This document shows positions 27,501 to 34,015 of a DNA stretch of 37,459 nucleotides, piece by piece. The position numbers and the translations under genes are program-made. The notes below the pieces were generated by a model, which was not told the origin of the DNA, did not search any database, and saw nothing but the letters and a program-made list of their open reading frames with translations. This DNA is from Gammaproteobacteria bacterium (GTDB lineage: Bacteria; Pseudomonadota; Gammaproteobacteria; PS1; Pseudothioglobaceae): positions 1-37,459 of the forward strand of contig JAUWPG010000007.1 of NCBI GenBank assembly GCA_030611725.1. The letters run 5' to 3'. How positions within the stretch are numbered: the first letter of the stretch is position 1; each line of letters begins with the position of its first letter.

Positions 27501-28238
27501 CTGTACTCACAAATTGGCTTGGCTACTATTGCCCTGCTCTATCATCAAGGAGTGAAAGTTGTACTGCCACCAAGTTATTTATGCTGTGGTTACCCACAAA
27601 AAAGCGCCGGTAATGAAGCTAAAAGCAATGAGATTTCTACTGATAATCGTGTATTGTTCCATCGTATGGCCAATACACTCAACTACTTAGACATCAAGCA
27701 TGTATTAACTTCTTGTGGTACCTGTATTGATCAGCTAATGACATACGAGCTCGGTGATATTTTTAAAGACTCTCAACTCACTGATATTCACGAATACTTA
27801 CTAGCTAACGATGTCAAACTCGATAGTACTGATGAAAAATACCTCTACCATGCACCGTGTCATGACCCAATTAAGAATGGAAATTCTGCTGATGTAATTT
27901 CAAAAATTATGGGGTCTGAAGTAACTAGCAACGATCGCTGTTGCGGTGAAGCAGGCACCTTTGCAGTGGCGCGTCCTGACATTGCTAAACAGGTAAAGTT
28001 TAAAAAAGAAAACGAAATTCAAAAAGATTTGACAACATTGATTGGCACACCAAAAGCCAAAAAAGGCATTAAGATGCTTACCACTTGCCCCGCTTGTCGA
28101 CAAGGCTTATCACGCTATCAAGCATCTACGGGTATTGAGCCGATTTATCCAGTTGAAGTCATGGCTGAAAAAACCCTGGGTGACAACTGGCAGAAAGATT
28201 TTATCAAATCAGTAAAGATTGAAAAAATACTACTCTAA
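24546..28238 (+). CDS. DUF3683-FAD/Fe-S dehydrogenase fusion (D-2-hydroxyacid dehydrogenase type)
   Basis: Very long redox protein of 1230 residues from a TTG start. Domains in order: DUF3683-type N-terminus (about 1-130, REIPYNYTSFSDKE, SARMLFEVLGDIWVV); FAD-binding-4 domain with RGGGTGYTGGAIPL near residue 191; FAD-oxidase C-terminal domain with HAGDGNVHTNIP and SGEHGIGLTK; two 4Fe-4S motifs, CLRCGKCKDVC near 769 and CTICHRCEAPCP near 831; then two CCG repeats with CCGYPQKSAGN near 1015 and CCGEAGTFAV near 1131. The flavin part resembles D-lactate/glycolate/D-2-hydroxyglutarate dehydrogenases, and the CCG part resembles GlpC/GlcF. Electrons probably reach quinone. The true substrate is unknown. 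Monocistronic. Confidence 0.92.
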   Translation: MKKYREIPYNYTSFSDKEVVCRFLGEESWELLNQLRQDRNTGRSARMLFEVLGDIWVVNRNPYLQEDLIKNKRRWKALTEALYSRLNQIRSRANGNEKVLELVCSADQAVNSFKHCLSEFKNNKQRIKKALLKVTHNNNIRFDALSRSSHSTDATDWRVEYPAVVITPDTEFEIAAIVRTCIELGLTIIPRGGGTGYTGGAIPLDTKTAVINTEKLSHIDAIQSQDGLHTVNVGAGVITKRVSELAAANNLVFAVDPTSQDACTIGGNVAMNAGGKKALRWGTTIDNLLSWKMVMPDGNWLQVKRLDHNQDKIQLLDKVSFKIHHLKNDGKTLLRTKILTINSTHMRKSGLGKDVTNKFLDGLPGIQKEGCDGFITSAEFILHQPLEHINTLCLEFFGHDLDNAVSAIVAVKDSVDANTDVDLVGMEHLDARYIKAVHYTTKANRSKLPKMVLLIDISANSQSSLDSQIDKIIQLTQDREGECFVAKLPAKRQTFWKDRANTAAIAAHTNAFKINEDVVIPLDKLGDYSQGIEHINIRLSIENKLATLDAVKTYFQSINPESSLIKEKITNALSLLDEINTAWTNALNSLDQVSKFKAIQTGEHVISYVNEFAQPLNDLLMGDLFIKIRKKVKTIHGEYREIRLFVATHMHAGDGNVHTNIPVHSHNTEMLHRAEAVVDEIMILAEQLGGVISGEHGIGLTKYQYLSDKFKQEFIDYKNKIDPNGHFNKGKLMPGSGLENAFTPSLRLVEQEALILESSEIGEINDMVKSCLRCGKCKDVCTTHVPEANLLYSPRDKIIGTNLISEAFLYEEQTRRGISIAHFDEFNDIADNCTICHRCEAPCPVNIDFGDVSIKMKNILVKKNKRHTNIAARVSIAYLNMTKPWQINLTKKLLIDFSYKAQHIASRLSKPFLKKQPNKTVGNPSALTELVTILDKPLPTDTGMAPLRSLLNINDAGTIPIMAHPDKSNADSPSVFYFPGCGSERLYSQIGLATIALLYHQGVKVVLPPSYLCCGYPQKSAGNEAKSNEISTDNRVLFHRMANTLNYLDIKHVLTSCGTCIDQLMTYELGDIFKDSQLTDIHEYLLANDVKLDSTDEKYLYHAPCHDPIKNGNSADVISKIMGSEVTSNDRCCGEAGTFAVARPDIAKQVKFKKENEIQKDLTTLIGTPKAKKGIKMLTTCPACRQGLSRYQASTGIEPIYPVEVMAEKTLGDNWQKDFIKSVKIEKILL

Positions 28239-28322
28239 ACACATCATTAACACATCAAAATATGCGTAAAATTTATAAGTGTTTTGTTGAGAAAAAGAAA
28301 GCTTTTTTAAAACATTAGTAAC

Positions 28323-28349
28323 TTGAAAAATAACTTAAAAATATATAAT
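28323..28349 (+). promoter_or_regulatory. Candidate promoter for the small exported protein
   Basis: TATAAT at 28344-28349 with TTGAAA at 28323-28328, spacer only 15 bases (16 if CTTGAA is used). A strong Shine-Dalgarno (AAAGGGGAAAT) precedes the ATG at 28367. Confidence 0.5.
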
Positions 28350-28366
28350 TTAAAAAAAGGGGAAAT

Positions 28367-28810
28367 ATGAAAAAAATTATTACTTTATTCGTTGCATTGT
28401 TTGCATTAAATGCTTCGGCTGACTTAAAAGGCCTTGTAGATGGCATTAATAACTCTTCCACACCTGCAGAACTTGTGGCATCAGGATGGGCTTCAAACGA
28501 CGGTGGCAAGGGTTACAAAGTACTACAAATTTTTGTAAAAAACACTGATATGGTCGCCGAATTACAATTAGATAAAACTGGAAAGATTGTTTCTTCAAAA
28601 ATGGGTGCAACTTCTAAATTAGACCTTTCCGTTGACTACAAAATGACTGCAACTGCAGCCGATTGGAAAATAATGGGTACTGGAGACAATGGTCCAATGT
28701 TCCATATGTCGCCTCTAGGTGGACTGTCATTTGAAGGTCCTATGGTTGAAGCAGTAAAAAATATGGGTCCGTTTGAAAATTTCTTAATTCAAATCGGAAG
28801 CAACCTATAA
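28367..28810 (+). CDS. Small exported protein, possibly SCP2-like
   Basis: Protein of 147 residues with a clear Sec signal (MKKIITLFVALFALNASA) and a mature part of about 129 residues. The mature part has alternating strands, then helix-like segments with AADWKIMGTGDNGPMFHMSP and GGLSFEGPMVEAVKNM. This ending loosely resembles the sterol-carrier-protein-2 fold, whose members often show a DW...G...P...G.L...G pattern; that is a suggestion from pattern only. No cysteine, heme or metal motif. It has its own promoter and strong ribosome-binding site, so it may be abundant. It is followed by a convergent gene and a hairpin at 28827-28848. Confidence 0.8.
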   Translation: MKKIITLFVALFALNASADLKGLVDGINNSSTPAELVASGWASNDGGKGYKVLQIFVKNTDMVAELQLDKTGKIVSSKMGATSKLDLSVDYKMTATAADWKIMGTGDNGPMFHMSPLGGLSFEGPMVEAVKNMGPFENFLIQIGSNL

Positions 28811-28822
28811 ACGATTAAGATT

Positions 28823-29173
28823 TTATGCGCAGATATTCTTATCTGCGCTAACATAAACCCAGGCATTCTTACCTGATTTTAATCTCCCCATCACTCGTTG
28901 ATACTCATCAACTTCATACTCATCTGATTGGGCCAATTCTTCAGTAGTAATTTCAAACACCGTGCCTGATATTTCATCCGCAAGATCGCACGTAACAACG
29001 GCAATCGGATGATAACTTTCACCACTCAAAACCACCACATTTTGATCATTTATCTTAACCTTGTTAAGCTTATAACCTAACAACGCATCGTTAAAGCCCG
29101 TTAATTCTCGTCCAAACGTTTCGAATTGAACCTCTATATTTTGTAATGTTCCATATGAAAATAAAAATTCCAT
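28823..29173 (-). CDS. Gamma-glutamylcyclotransferase (AIG2-like) family protein
   Basis: Cytoplasmic protein of 116 residues. The opening FLFSYGTLQ is the nucleotide-free glycine loop of the GGCT/AIG2 fold, and DEYEVDEYQRV carries the glutamate expected to be catalytic. Members cleave or rearrange gamma-glutamyl compounds, but many are uncharacterised. The 3' end contains a perfect hairpin (28827-28848) that lies over its last codons. The DsrE-family gene is upstream on the same strand, but a terminator at 29211-29239 separates them. Confidence 0.85.
   Translation of the reverse strand: MEFLFSYGTLQNIEVQFETFGRELTGFNDALLGYKLNKVKINDQNVVVLSGESYHPIAVVTCDLADEISGTVFEITTEELAQSDEYEVDEYQRVMGRLKSGKNAWVYVSADKNICA
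28827..28848. terminator. Hairpin between converging genes
   Basis: Perfect 9-bp inverted repeat GCGCAGATA-TTCT-TATCTGCGC. It lies just after the stop of the plus-strand gene and within the last codons of the minus-strand gene. There is no real T-run on either side, so termination is plausible but weak; RNA end protection is another possibility. Confidence 0.5.
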
Positions 29174-29210
29174 TTTCTACAATCTTAAAATCCTAGTTAA
29201 ACGTTCATGC

Positions 29211-29239
29211 AAAAAAAAAGCCCTACGAATAGGACTTTT
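29211..29239 (-). terminator. Rho-independent terminator of the exported DsrE-family gene
   Basis: Read on the minus strand: AAAAGTCCTA, a TTCG tetraloop, then TAGGGCTTTT and five more T. The 10-bp stem has one G-U pair. It begins 23 bases after the stop of the 29262-29747 gene and precedes the cyclotransferase-like gene. Confidence 0.9.
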
Positions 29240-29261
29240 AACTTTAACAAAAATGAACCAA

Positions 29262-29747
29262 TTATGGTCTTAAATAAGTAAATCCTTGTTGTTGTAAAGC
29301 TGATAATTCCGCAACACCACTTGGAACAATATCAGAAGGCTCGGCATCATACAGGTGATCACTTACATTGATTTTCTTACCTTTAACAGTGTTAGCACAA
29401 ACCTTAAAAGTGACTCCTTGGTCCTTTAAGCCAGCAATTTTTGCTTGCATTACATCTGTTGCATTTCCGACAGGTAGCTTGGTATTCCCTGCCTCTTCAG
29501 GTAGTAACAATAAAGACAGCCCCTTGCCATGCATTACAACCCTAATATCCATATTTTTTGCACCTACTGCATTAATATGATTTTGAATATTTTTTAATGC
29601 ACCACCCTGTCTTTTGGCGTCATCATAATTAACGTGATAGGCAACTTTTTGAGTTCCATAATTTGCCTGAGCACTAACACTAAAACCAAACACCATACCT
29701 ACCAAAGCAAAAGCAGTGGCACAACCCTTTATAATTTTCTTTATCAT
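29262..29747 (-). CDS. Exported DsrE-family protein
   Basis: Protein of 161 residues with a Sec signal peptide ending near VSAQA (residue 29) and a mature DsrE/DsrF-like alpha/beta domain. Typical marks are QKVAYHVNYDD, a helix with LKNIQNHINAVG, IRVVMHGKGLSLLL and a single conserved cysteine near residue 115 in FKVCANTVKGK. DsrE-like proteins carry or bind sulfane sulfur on that cysteine; a periplasmic version would handle external sulfide, polysulfide or thiosulfate products. That role is inferred. It has a strong Shine-Dalgarno (AGGAG, 29757-29761 on the plus strand), an extended -10 and its own terminator. Confidence 0.88.
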   Translation of the reverse strand: MIKKIIKGCATAFALVGMVFGFSVSAQANYGTQKVAYHVNYDDAKRQGGALKNIQNHINAVGAKNMDIRVVMHGKGLSLLLLPEEAGNTKLPVGNATDVMQAKIAGLKDQGVTFKVCANTVKGKKINVSDHLYDAEPSDIVPSGVAELSALQQQGFTYLRP

Positions 29748-29771
29748 AACTTATCTCTCCTCTTAGTTAAC

Positions 29772-29800
29772 AATATAACAAACCCTAGCTAACCAGCTAG
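29772..29800 (-). promoter_or_regulatory. Promoter with inverted repeat for the exported DsrE-family gene
   Basis: On the minus strand TGTTATATT (29772-29780) is an extended -10. Immediately upstream, where a -35 would be, lies the inverted repeat CTAGCT-GGTT-AGCTAG (29785-29800). The overlap of a palindrome with the -35 region is typical of a regulator-bound promoter. Confidence 0.5.
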
Positions 29801-29827
29801 TTTTGATAATATATCATAAATAAAAAC

Positions 29828-29851
29828 TAAATATTAAATATTTAATATTTA
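29828..29851. repeat. 24-bp perfect A/T-only palindrome at the M16 peptidase 3' end
   Basis: Every base from 29828 to 29851 is A or T and the segment equals its own reverse complement. The half-site is TAAATATTAAAT. It covers the stop codon of the M16 gene and lies upstream of the DsrE-family promoter. Confidence 0.85.
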
Positions 29852-31131
29852 CGCCCAACACTCAAAACAATAAGTCTGTCCATATTAATAAGTCTTTCAT
29901 AGGCCTTTTGAATATCTTTGGCGCTAATATCCTTGATTTTATCGGTAAAACCACTCAAATAATCCAGTGGAAGGTCGTAAAAGCCAATAATGGACAGATA
30001 AGTAAGGATATTGGCATTACTCGCCGTTTCTAAAGCGAAGCCACCGATAATGTTATCCTTGCCATCTTGGAGTTTCTGAATGCTAATTTCATTATTTCTG
30101 AAATTTTTAAGCGTTTGAATGGCAATATTTTTGGCTTCATCGGTTTGTGTATTCTTGGTTTGTAGGCGCATCATAAACATACCATTCGACTGCATTTTAC
30201 TAAAGTAACTATAAGCCGAATAAGCCAAGCCTTTCTTCTCACGGATCTCGTCACTTATGACAGAGGTGAGCCCACTACCACCAAAAATATGATTACCTAA
30301 GTACAAAGGATAATAATCAGGATGCGAGCGATTAATCCCAGCTTGCCCAATTAGTAAATGGGTTTGTTTTGAGGGAAACTCAATATGAATGGTTTGTGGT
30401 TGTTCTAATGGCAATACGATTGAGTTGATTTTAGCTTTTTGTCCAACATTGAGTCCATGAGAGATTTGCCTAGCAATTTGTTTGGCCTTTACTTTACTAA
30501 TGTCACCGACTAAAGCAATGGTCAAATTTTTTGCCACATAAAACTGCTGGTAGTGCCGCCTTATATCTTTAATTGATATTTGATTAATGCTTTCTTCTGT
30601 GCCTATTTTTGCATGTGCATACGGATGGTCTGAAAATACAGCCTTATCAAAAGCCAATGAAGCCACACTAGCCGGTGACTGCTTAGCCGCTTCAATGGCG
30701 CGTAAAGTTTGGCGTTTTTCTCGTGTTAAATAAAGCTGCTCAAAGCTAGGCTGAGTAATGACTTCGGTAAAAGTGTCTAGGGATTTTTTTAAGATCGGTT
30801 GTCGTGTTAATGTGCGTAATGACACGATCGACATATCTTTAAGCGAACTGTTAGAAAACTGTGCACCAACTGATTCAAATGCATTGATAATTTGCTCTTC
30901 GTTGTGATATTTGGTAGCTGTACCGAATAGCGTACTGGTGAGTGATGCTAAACCAAATTGATCACCATCTCTTGAGGAGGCGGCATCAAAATTGAGCTGG
31001 ATATCCAGCATTGGCAAACCCTTGGTTTCTGTAAAAAATACTTTAGCGCCTTCAGGGGTTGTCCAATGTTGAATGTCAAGCTTGGCTTGTGCGCTACTAA
31101 CCAATAACATTAATAAGACTAAAACTCTCAT
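29842..31131 (-). CDS. Non-catalytic M16-family peptidase partner, exported
   Basis: Protein of 429 residues with a signal peptide (MRVLVLLMLLVSSAQA). The M16 fold is recognisable from the N-terminal FGLASLTSTLFGTAT and the C-terminal GLTSVISDEIREKKGLAYSAYS segments. The HxxEH zinc motif expected near residue 65 is absent. M16B enzymes in bacteria often form heterodimers in which one subunit supplies the zinc site and the other the glycine-rich loop and the Arg/Tyr pair; this is the second type. It overlaps the upstream active-subunit gene by four bases. Confidence 0.92.
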   Translation of the reverse strand: MRVLVLLMLLVSSAQAKLDIQHWTTPEGAKVFFTETKGLPMLDIQLNFDAASSRDGDQFGLASLTSTLFGTATKYHNEEQIINAFESVGAQFSNSSLKDMSIVSLRTLTRQPILKKSLDTFTEVITQPSFEQLYLTREKRQTLRAIEAAKQSPASVASLAFDKAVFSDHPYAHAKIGTEESINQISIKDIRRHYQQFYVAKNLTIALVGDISKVKAKQIARQISHGLNVGQKAKINSIVLPLEQPQTIHIEFPSKQTHLLIGQAGINRSHPDYYPLYLGNHIFGGSGLTSVISDEIREKKGLAYSAYSYFSKMQSNGMFMMRLQTKNTQTDEAKNIAIQTLKNFRNNEISIQKLQDGKDNIIGGFALETASNANILTYLSIIGFYDLPLDYLSGFTDKIKDISAKDIQKAYERLINMDRLIVLSVGRKY

Positions 31132-32453
31132 TTAACCCCCTGCGGAATAAGCTCAACTGAATTGGAATTTGTAAAATCTAGATACTGTTTAGCAACTTTT
31201 GACACGTCTTTTGTATTAATGGCATTCATCTTATCGACATAAGTAAACATCTTATCTACGCCCAAACCAACCGTTGATAGCATACCTAAATAATAAGATT
31301 GGGTAGATATTTGATCTTGTTCAAATACAAAATCAGCCTCGAGTTGCGCTTTAGTGCGAGACAATTCACCTTGAATTAAGTTAGGTTTATTAATGAACTC
31401 AAGCACTTGAGCTTTGATGGCGCTAAGTACAGTGTCATTACTCACACCATTGGCTGGCACAAAACTCAGAGTGAATAATGTGTCATACTTATCATACAGG
31501 CGATAACCAACACCAATGCTAGAGGCGATTTGTTGATTTCTAATCAGCGCCTTTGACAAGCTGTTATCAAGCACATAAGCCAGCATCTCTAACGCATAGG
31601 CATTGTGTTCATCTTTGATACTTTTAAGGCTTGGCACAGGAAATGACAAAGCGTAAAAAGGCAGCTCAGCTTTGAGTTTTAAGATACGTGATTTCCCCGT
31701 ATGCGCAATCGATGGATTTTGCATATTTTTGATATTCGGATTATGTGCGTATACACCAAAATATTGCTTGGCCAAAGCAATGACTTTATCAGGATCTACA
31801 TCGCCCACTACAACTAACGTGGCATTGTTTGGTGCATAGTATTTTTCATACCAAACTCGAAGATCGTTCAAACTGTATGATTCTAAATCTTGTTGAAATC
31901 CAATCACTGGTGAGTGGTAAGCGCCTTCTTTATCAAAAGAAATTAGGCGCAAATTTTCATACACTTTTGAATTGGGTTTATCCTCCACACGCATGCGACG
32001 CTCTTCGATCACCACTTGCCTTTCTTTGGTAAGTTCTCGATTAGAAAAAGTAAGGTTACGCATACGATCAGCCTCCATCTTAATGGCCAGTTCTAGTTTA
32101 GACTTGTGCATTTTTTGATAATAAGCAGTGAAATCTTTAGAAGTAAAAGCATTTTCATCACCACCATTCCTGGCAATAATTTGTGAAAATTCACCGGTTT
32201 TATAGGCAAGCGTCCCTTTAAACATCATATGTTCTAACATATGCGACACTCCTGTAGTCGGTTGTGACTCATCACTGGCACCCACTTGATACCAAAGTTG
32301 TGAAATAAACACTGGTGCACGTTTGTCGATTTTTACAACAATCTTTAAGCCATTATCTAAAGTTACCTGAGAAACGCCTTGATGAGATAAATCGATCTCA
32401 TTGGCAAATAAAGATTGAAACAAAAAAAAGGATAGTAAAATTAATACTTTCAT
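31128..32453 (-). CDS. Catalytic M16-family zinc peptidase, exported
   Basis: Protein of 441 residues with a signal peptide (MKVLILLSFFLFQSLFA). The inverted zinc motif HMLEH is intact near residue 70 (SHMLEHMMFKGT), with the third ligand glutamate in LAIKMEADRM. It is expected to work in the periplasm on peptides as a heterodimer with the product of the next gene. Pairs like this are common near ftsY in Gammaproteobacteria, but their substrates are not generally known. It is divergent from ftsY with only 26 bases between the starts, so the two promoters must overlap. Confidence 0.94.
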   Translation of the reverse strand: MKVLILLSFFLFQSLFANEIDLSHQGVSQVTLDNGLKIVVKIDKRAPVFISQLWYQVGASDESQPTTGVSHMLEHMMFKGTLAYKTGEFSQIIARNGGDENAFTSKDFTAYYQKMHKSKLELAIKMEADRMRNLTFSNRELTKERQVVIEERRMRVEDKPNSKVYENLRLISFDKEGAYHSPVIGFQQDLESYSLNDLRVWYEKYYAPNNATLVVVGDVDPDKVIALAKQYFGVYAHNPNIKNMQNPSIAHTGKSRILKLKAELPFYALSFPVPSLKSIKDEHNAYALEMLAYVLDNSLSKALIRNQQIASSIGVGYRLYDKYDTLFTLSFVPANGVSNDTVLSAIKAQVLEFINKPNLIQGELSRTKAQLEADFVFEQDQISTQSYYLGMLSTVGLGVDKMFTYVDKMNAINTKDVSKVAKQYLDFTNSNSVELIPQGVK

Positions 32454-32479
32454 AGAATGACCAATTATAGAGAAAACCG

Positions 32480-33424
32480 TTGTTTAATTTTTTAAAAAAA
32501 GATAAATCTGCACAATCAGAAAAACCTGCTTCATTAAAAGAGCGCCTGATTAAATCCAGGCAGAAACTCGGCTCTGATTTATCGGCGTTATTACTAGGTA
32601 AAAAAGAAATCAACGATAATTTACTTGATGAGCTAGAAACCTTACTTATTATTGCAGATATTGGCATCCATACAACGGATAAAATTTTAGAATCGGTACG
32701 AAAAAATGCCTCACGTAAAATACTTAGAGATTCTGACAGTCTGTATCAGTTCTTAAAAGAAGAATTAGAAAAATTGCTGATTGAGGACAGTCAACTAAAG
32801 ACCGATATTGGTGAGACTTTTGTGATTTTGGTGGTTGGTATTAATGGTGCTGGAAAAACCACCACCATTGGAAAATTAGCAAAATCTTTCCAAAACCAAG
32901 GTAAGTCAGTCATGCTTGCCGCTGGTGATACTTTCCGTGCAGCAGCAGTTGAGCAACTCAAAGTTTGGGGCGATCGTAATGATATACCTGTAGTCGCTCA
33001 AGCAACTGGCTCAGATGCTGCTTCCGTGATATATGATGCGTACGAATCCGCCAAAGCCAAAAGTATTGACATTCTTATTGCTGATACCGCAGGGCGATTA
33101 CATACTCAAGGCAATCTGATGCAAGAGCTTGAAAAAATCAAACGTGTACTTAAAAAGCACAATGAAAATGCCCCGCACGAAACCATGCTAGTGATTGATG
33201 GTGGCTCAGGACAAAATGCGATTAATCAGGCAAAGGAATTTAACAAGGCAGTTGGTCTAAGTGGTATTAGCATTACCAAACTCGATGGTACCGCCAAAGG
33301 TGGTGTGGTATTTGCTATTTCTGATGAGCTTAATTTACCACTGCGCTATATTGGCGTAGGTGAAGGCATTAATGATTTAAAGCCTTTTAACGCCAAAGAG
33401 TTTGTCAATGCTCTTTTTGAGTAG
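32480..33424 (+). CDS. ftsY: Signal recognition particle receptor FtsY
   Basis: GTPase that docks SRP-ribosome complexes at the inner membrane. Length 314 residues from a TTG. The N-domain (about 15-100) leads into the G-domain with GINGAGKTTTIGKLA, DTFRAAAVEQL, DTAGRLHTQGNLMQEL and TKLDGTAKGG. The long acidic A-domain of E. coli FtsY is missing; the protein starts with a short amphipathic stretch (MFNFLKKDK) that may bind lipid. ftsE, ftsX and rpoH, its usual followers, are not here. Confidence 0.96.
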   Translation: MFNFLKKDKSAQSEKPASLKERLIKSRQKLGSDLSALLLGKKEINDNLLDELETLLIIADIGIHTTDKILESVRKNASRKILRDSDSLYQFLKEELEKLLIEDSQLKTDIGETFVILVVGINGAGKTTTIGKLAKSFQNQGKSVMLAAGDTFRAAAVEQLKVWGDRNDIPVVAQATGSDAASVIYDAYESAKAKSIDILIADTAGRLHTQGNLMQELEKIKRVLKKHNENAPHETMLVIDGGSGQNAINQAKEFNKAVGLSGISITKLDGTAKGGVVFAISDELNLPLRYIGVGEGINDLKPFNAKEFVNALFE

Positions 33425-33450
33425 ACTCGATATCTGAGATAAATTTTCAG

Positions 33451-33492
33451 TTGTCATTCTTAATGTTCATTGGTATGATAATACCAATGAAC
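33451..33492 (+). promoter_or_regulatory. Promoter overlaid by a perfect 12-bp inverted repeat (operator-like)
   Basis: TTGTCA (33451-33456), a 17-base spacer and the extended -10 TGGTATGAT (33471-33479) form a good sigma-70 promoter. A perfect inverted repeat GTTCATTGGTAT-GATA-ATACCAATGAAC (33465-33476 and 33481-33492) covers the -10 and the expected start point. No T-run follows, so it is not a normal terminator of ftsY. A homodimeric repressor site is the simplest reading. The GAGG ribosome-binding site is at 33507-33510. Confidence 0.7.
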
Positions 33493-33517
33493 CTGCACAT
33501 CTTTTTGAGGCCACTTA

Positions 33518-34015
33518 ATGTATAAAAAACTAATCCTAATTTTAGGCCTACTTGTCGCCTTGCCGGCATTGTCAAACAGTGCGTTATTCGACCAGCATTT
33601 TAATGATTATTCGGAAAATTTAAGCGATGCCCAAGATGTTAATAAAGACGGTATTTTTATATTTTTCCATTTGGATGATTGCCCTTTTTGTCAAAAAATG
33701 GAGCGTCATGTATTAAACCAGCCAAAAGTTATTGAATACTTCAAGGCACATTTTTTAAATTACAAAATAAACACTAAATCAAACCTTGAAATGATTGATT
33801 TTAATGGTAACGATACCAATGAAAGGTTTTTTGCTAAAAGACACAATCGAATTGGTGCCACACCCGTGCTCGCTTTTTTTGACCTCAAAGGCAATCGAGT
33901 GGTCAGACGCACAGGATTTGCCAATCAACAAGATTTCCTGCTATTAGCCAAATACATGGTTGAAAAGGCTTATTTAAAAGAAAAATTTGTTCGTTATAAG
34001 CGTAAACATCGATGA
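33518..34015 (+). CDS. Exported thioredoxin-fold protein (SoxW-like)
   Basis: Protein of 165 residues with a signal peptide (MYKKLILILGLLVALPALS). The redox motif CPFC near residues 54-57 follows FIFFHLDD, as in SoxW/thioredoxin-related periplasmic proteins, and the cis-proline segment GATPVLAFFD is present. It should reduce or exchange disulfides, or carry sulfur, in the periplasm. It is the first gene of a three-gene operon under the palindromic promoter and overlaps the TolC-like gene by four bases (ATGA). The basic C-terminal tail (RYKRKHR) is unusual. SoxW identity is likely but other thioredoxin-like types are possible. Confidence 0.88.
   Translation: MYKKLILILGLLVALPALSNSALFDQHFNDYSENLSDAQDVNKDGIFIFFHLDDCPFCQKMERHVLNQPKVIEYFKAHFLNYKINTKSNLEMIDFNGNDTNERFFAKRHNRIGATPVLAFFDLKGNRVVRRTGFANQQDFLLLAKYMVEKAYLKEKFVRYKRKHR

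Noticed and set aside
28827-28848. Strong bidirectional terminator
   Set aside because: The 9-bp stem is perfect, but no run of T follows on either strand, so it is reported only as a hairpin with modest confidence.
33465-33492. Terminator of ftsY
   Set aside because: The inverted repeat is followed by CCTGCACATC, not by T, and it coincides with a good promoter.
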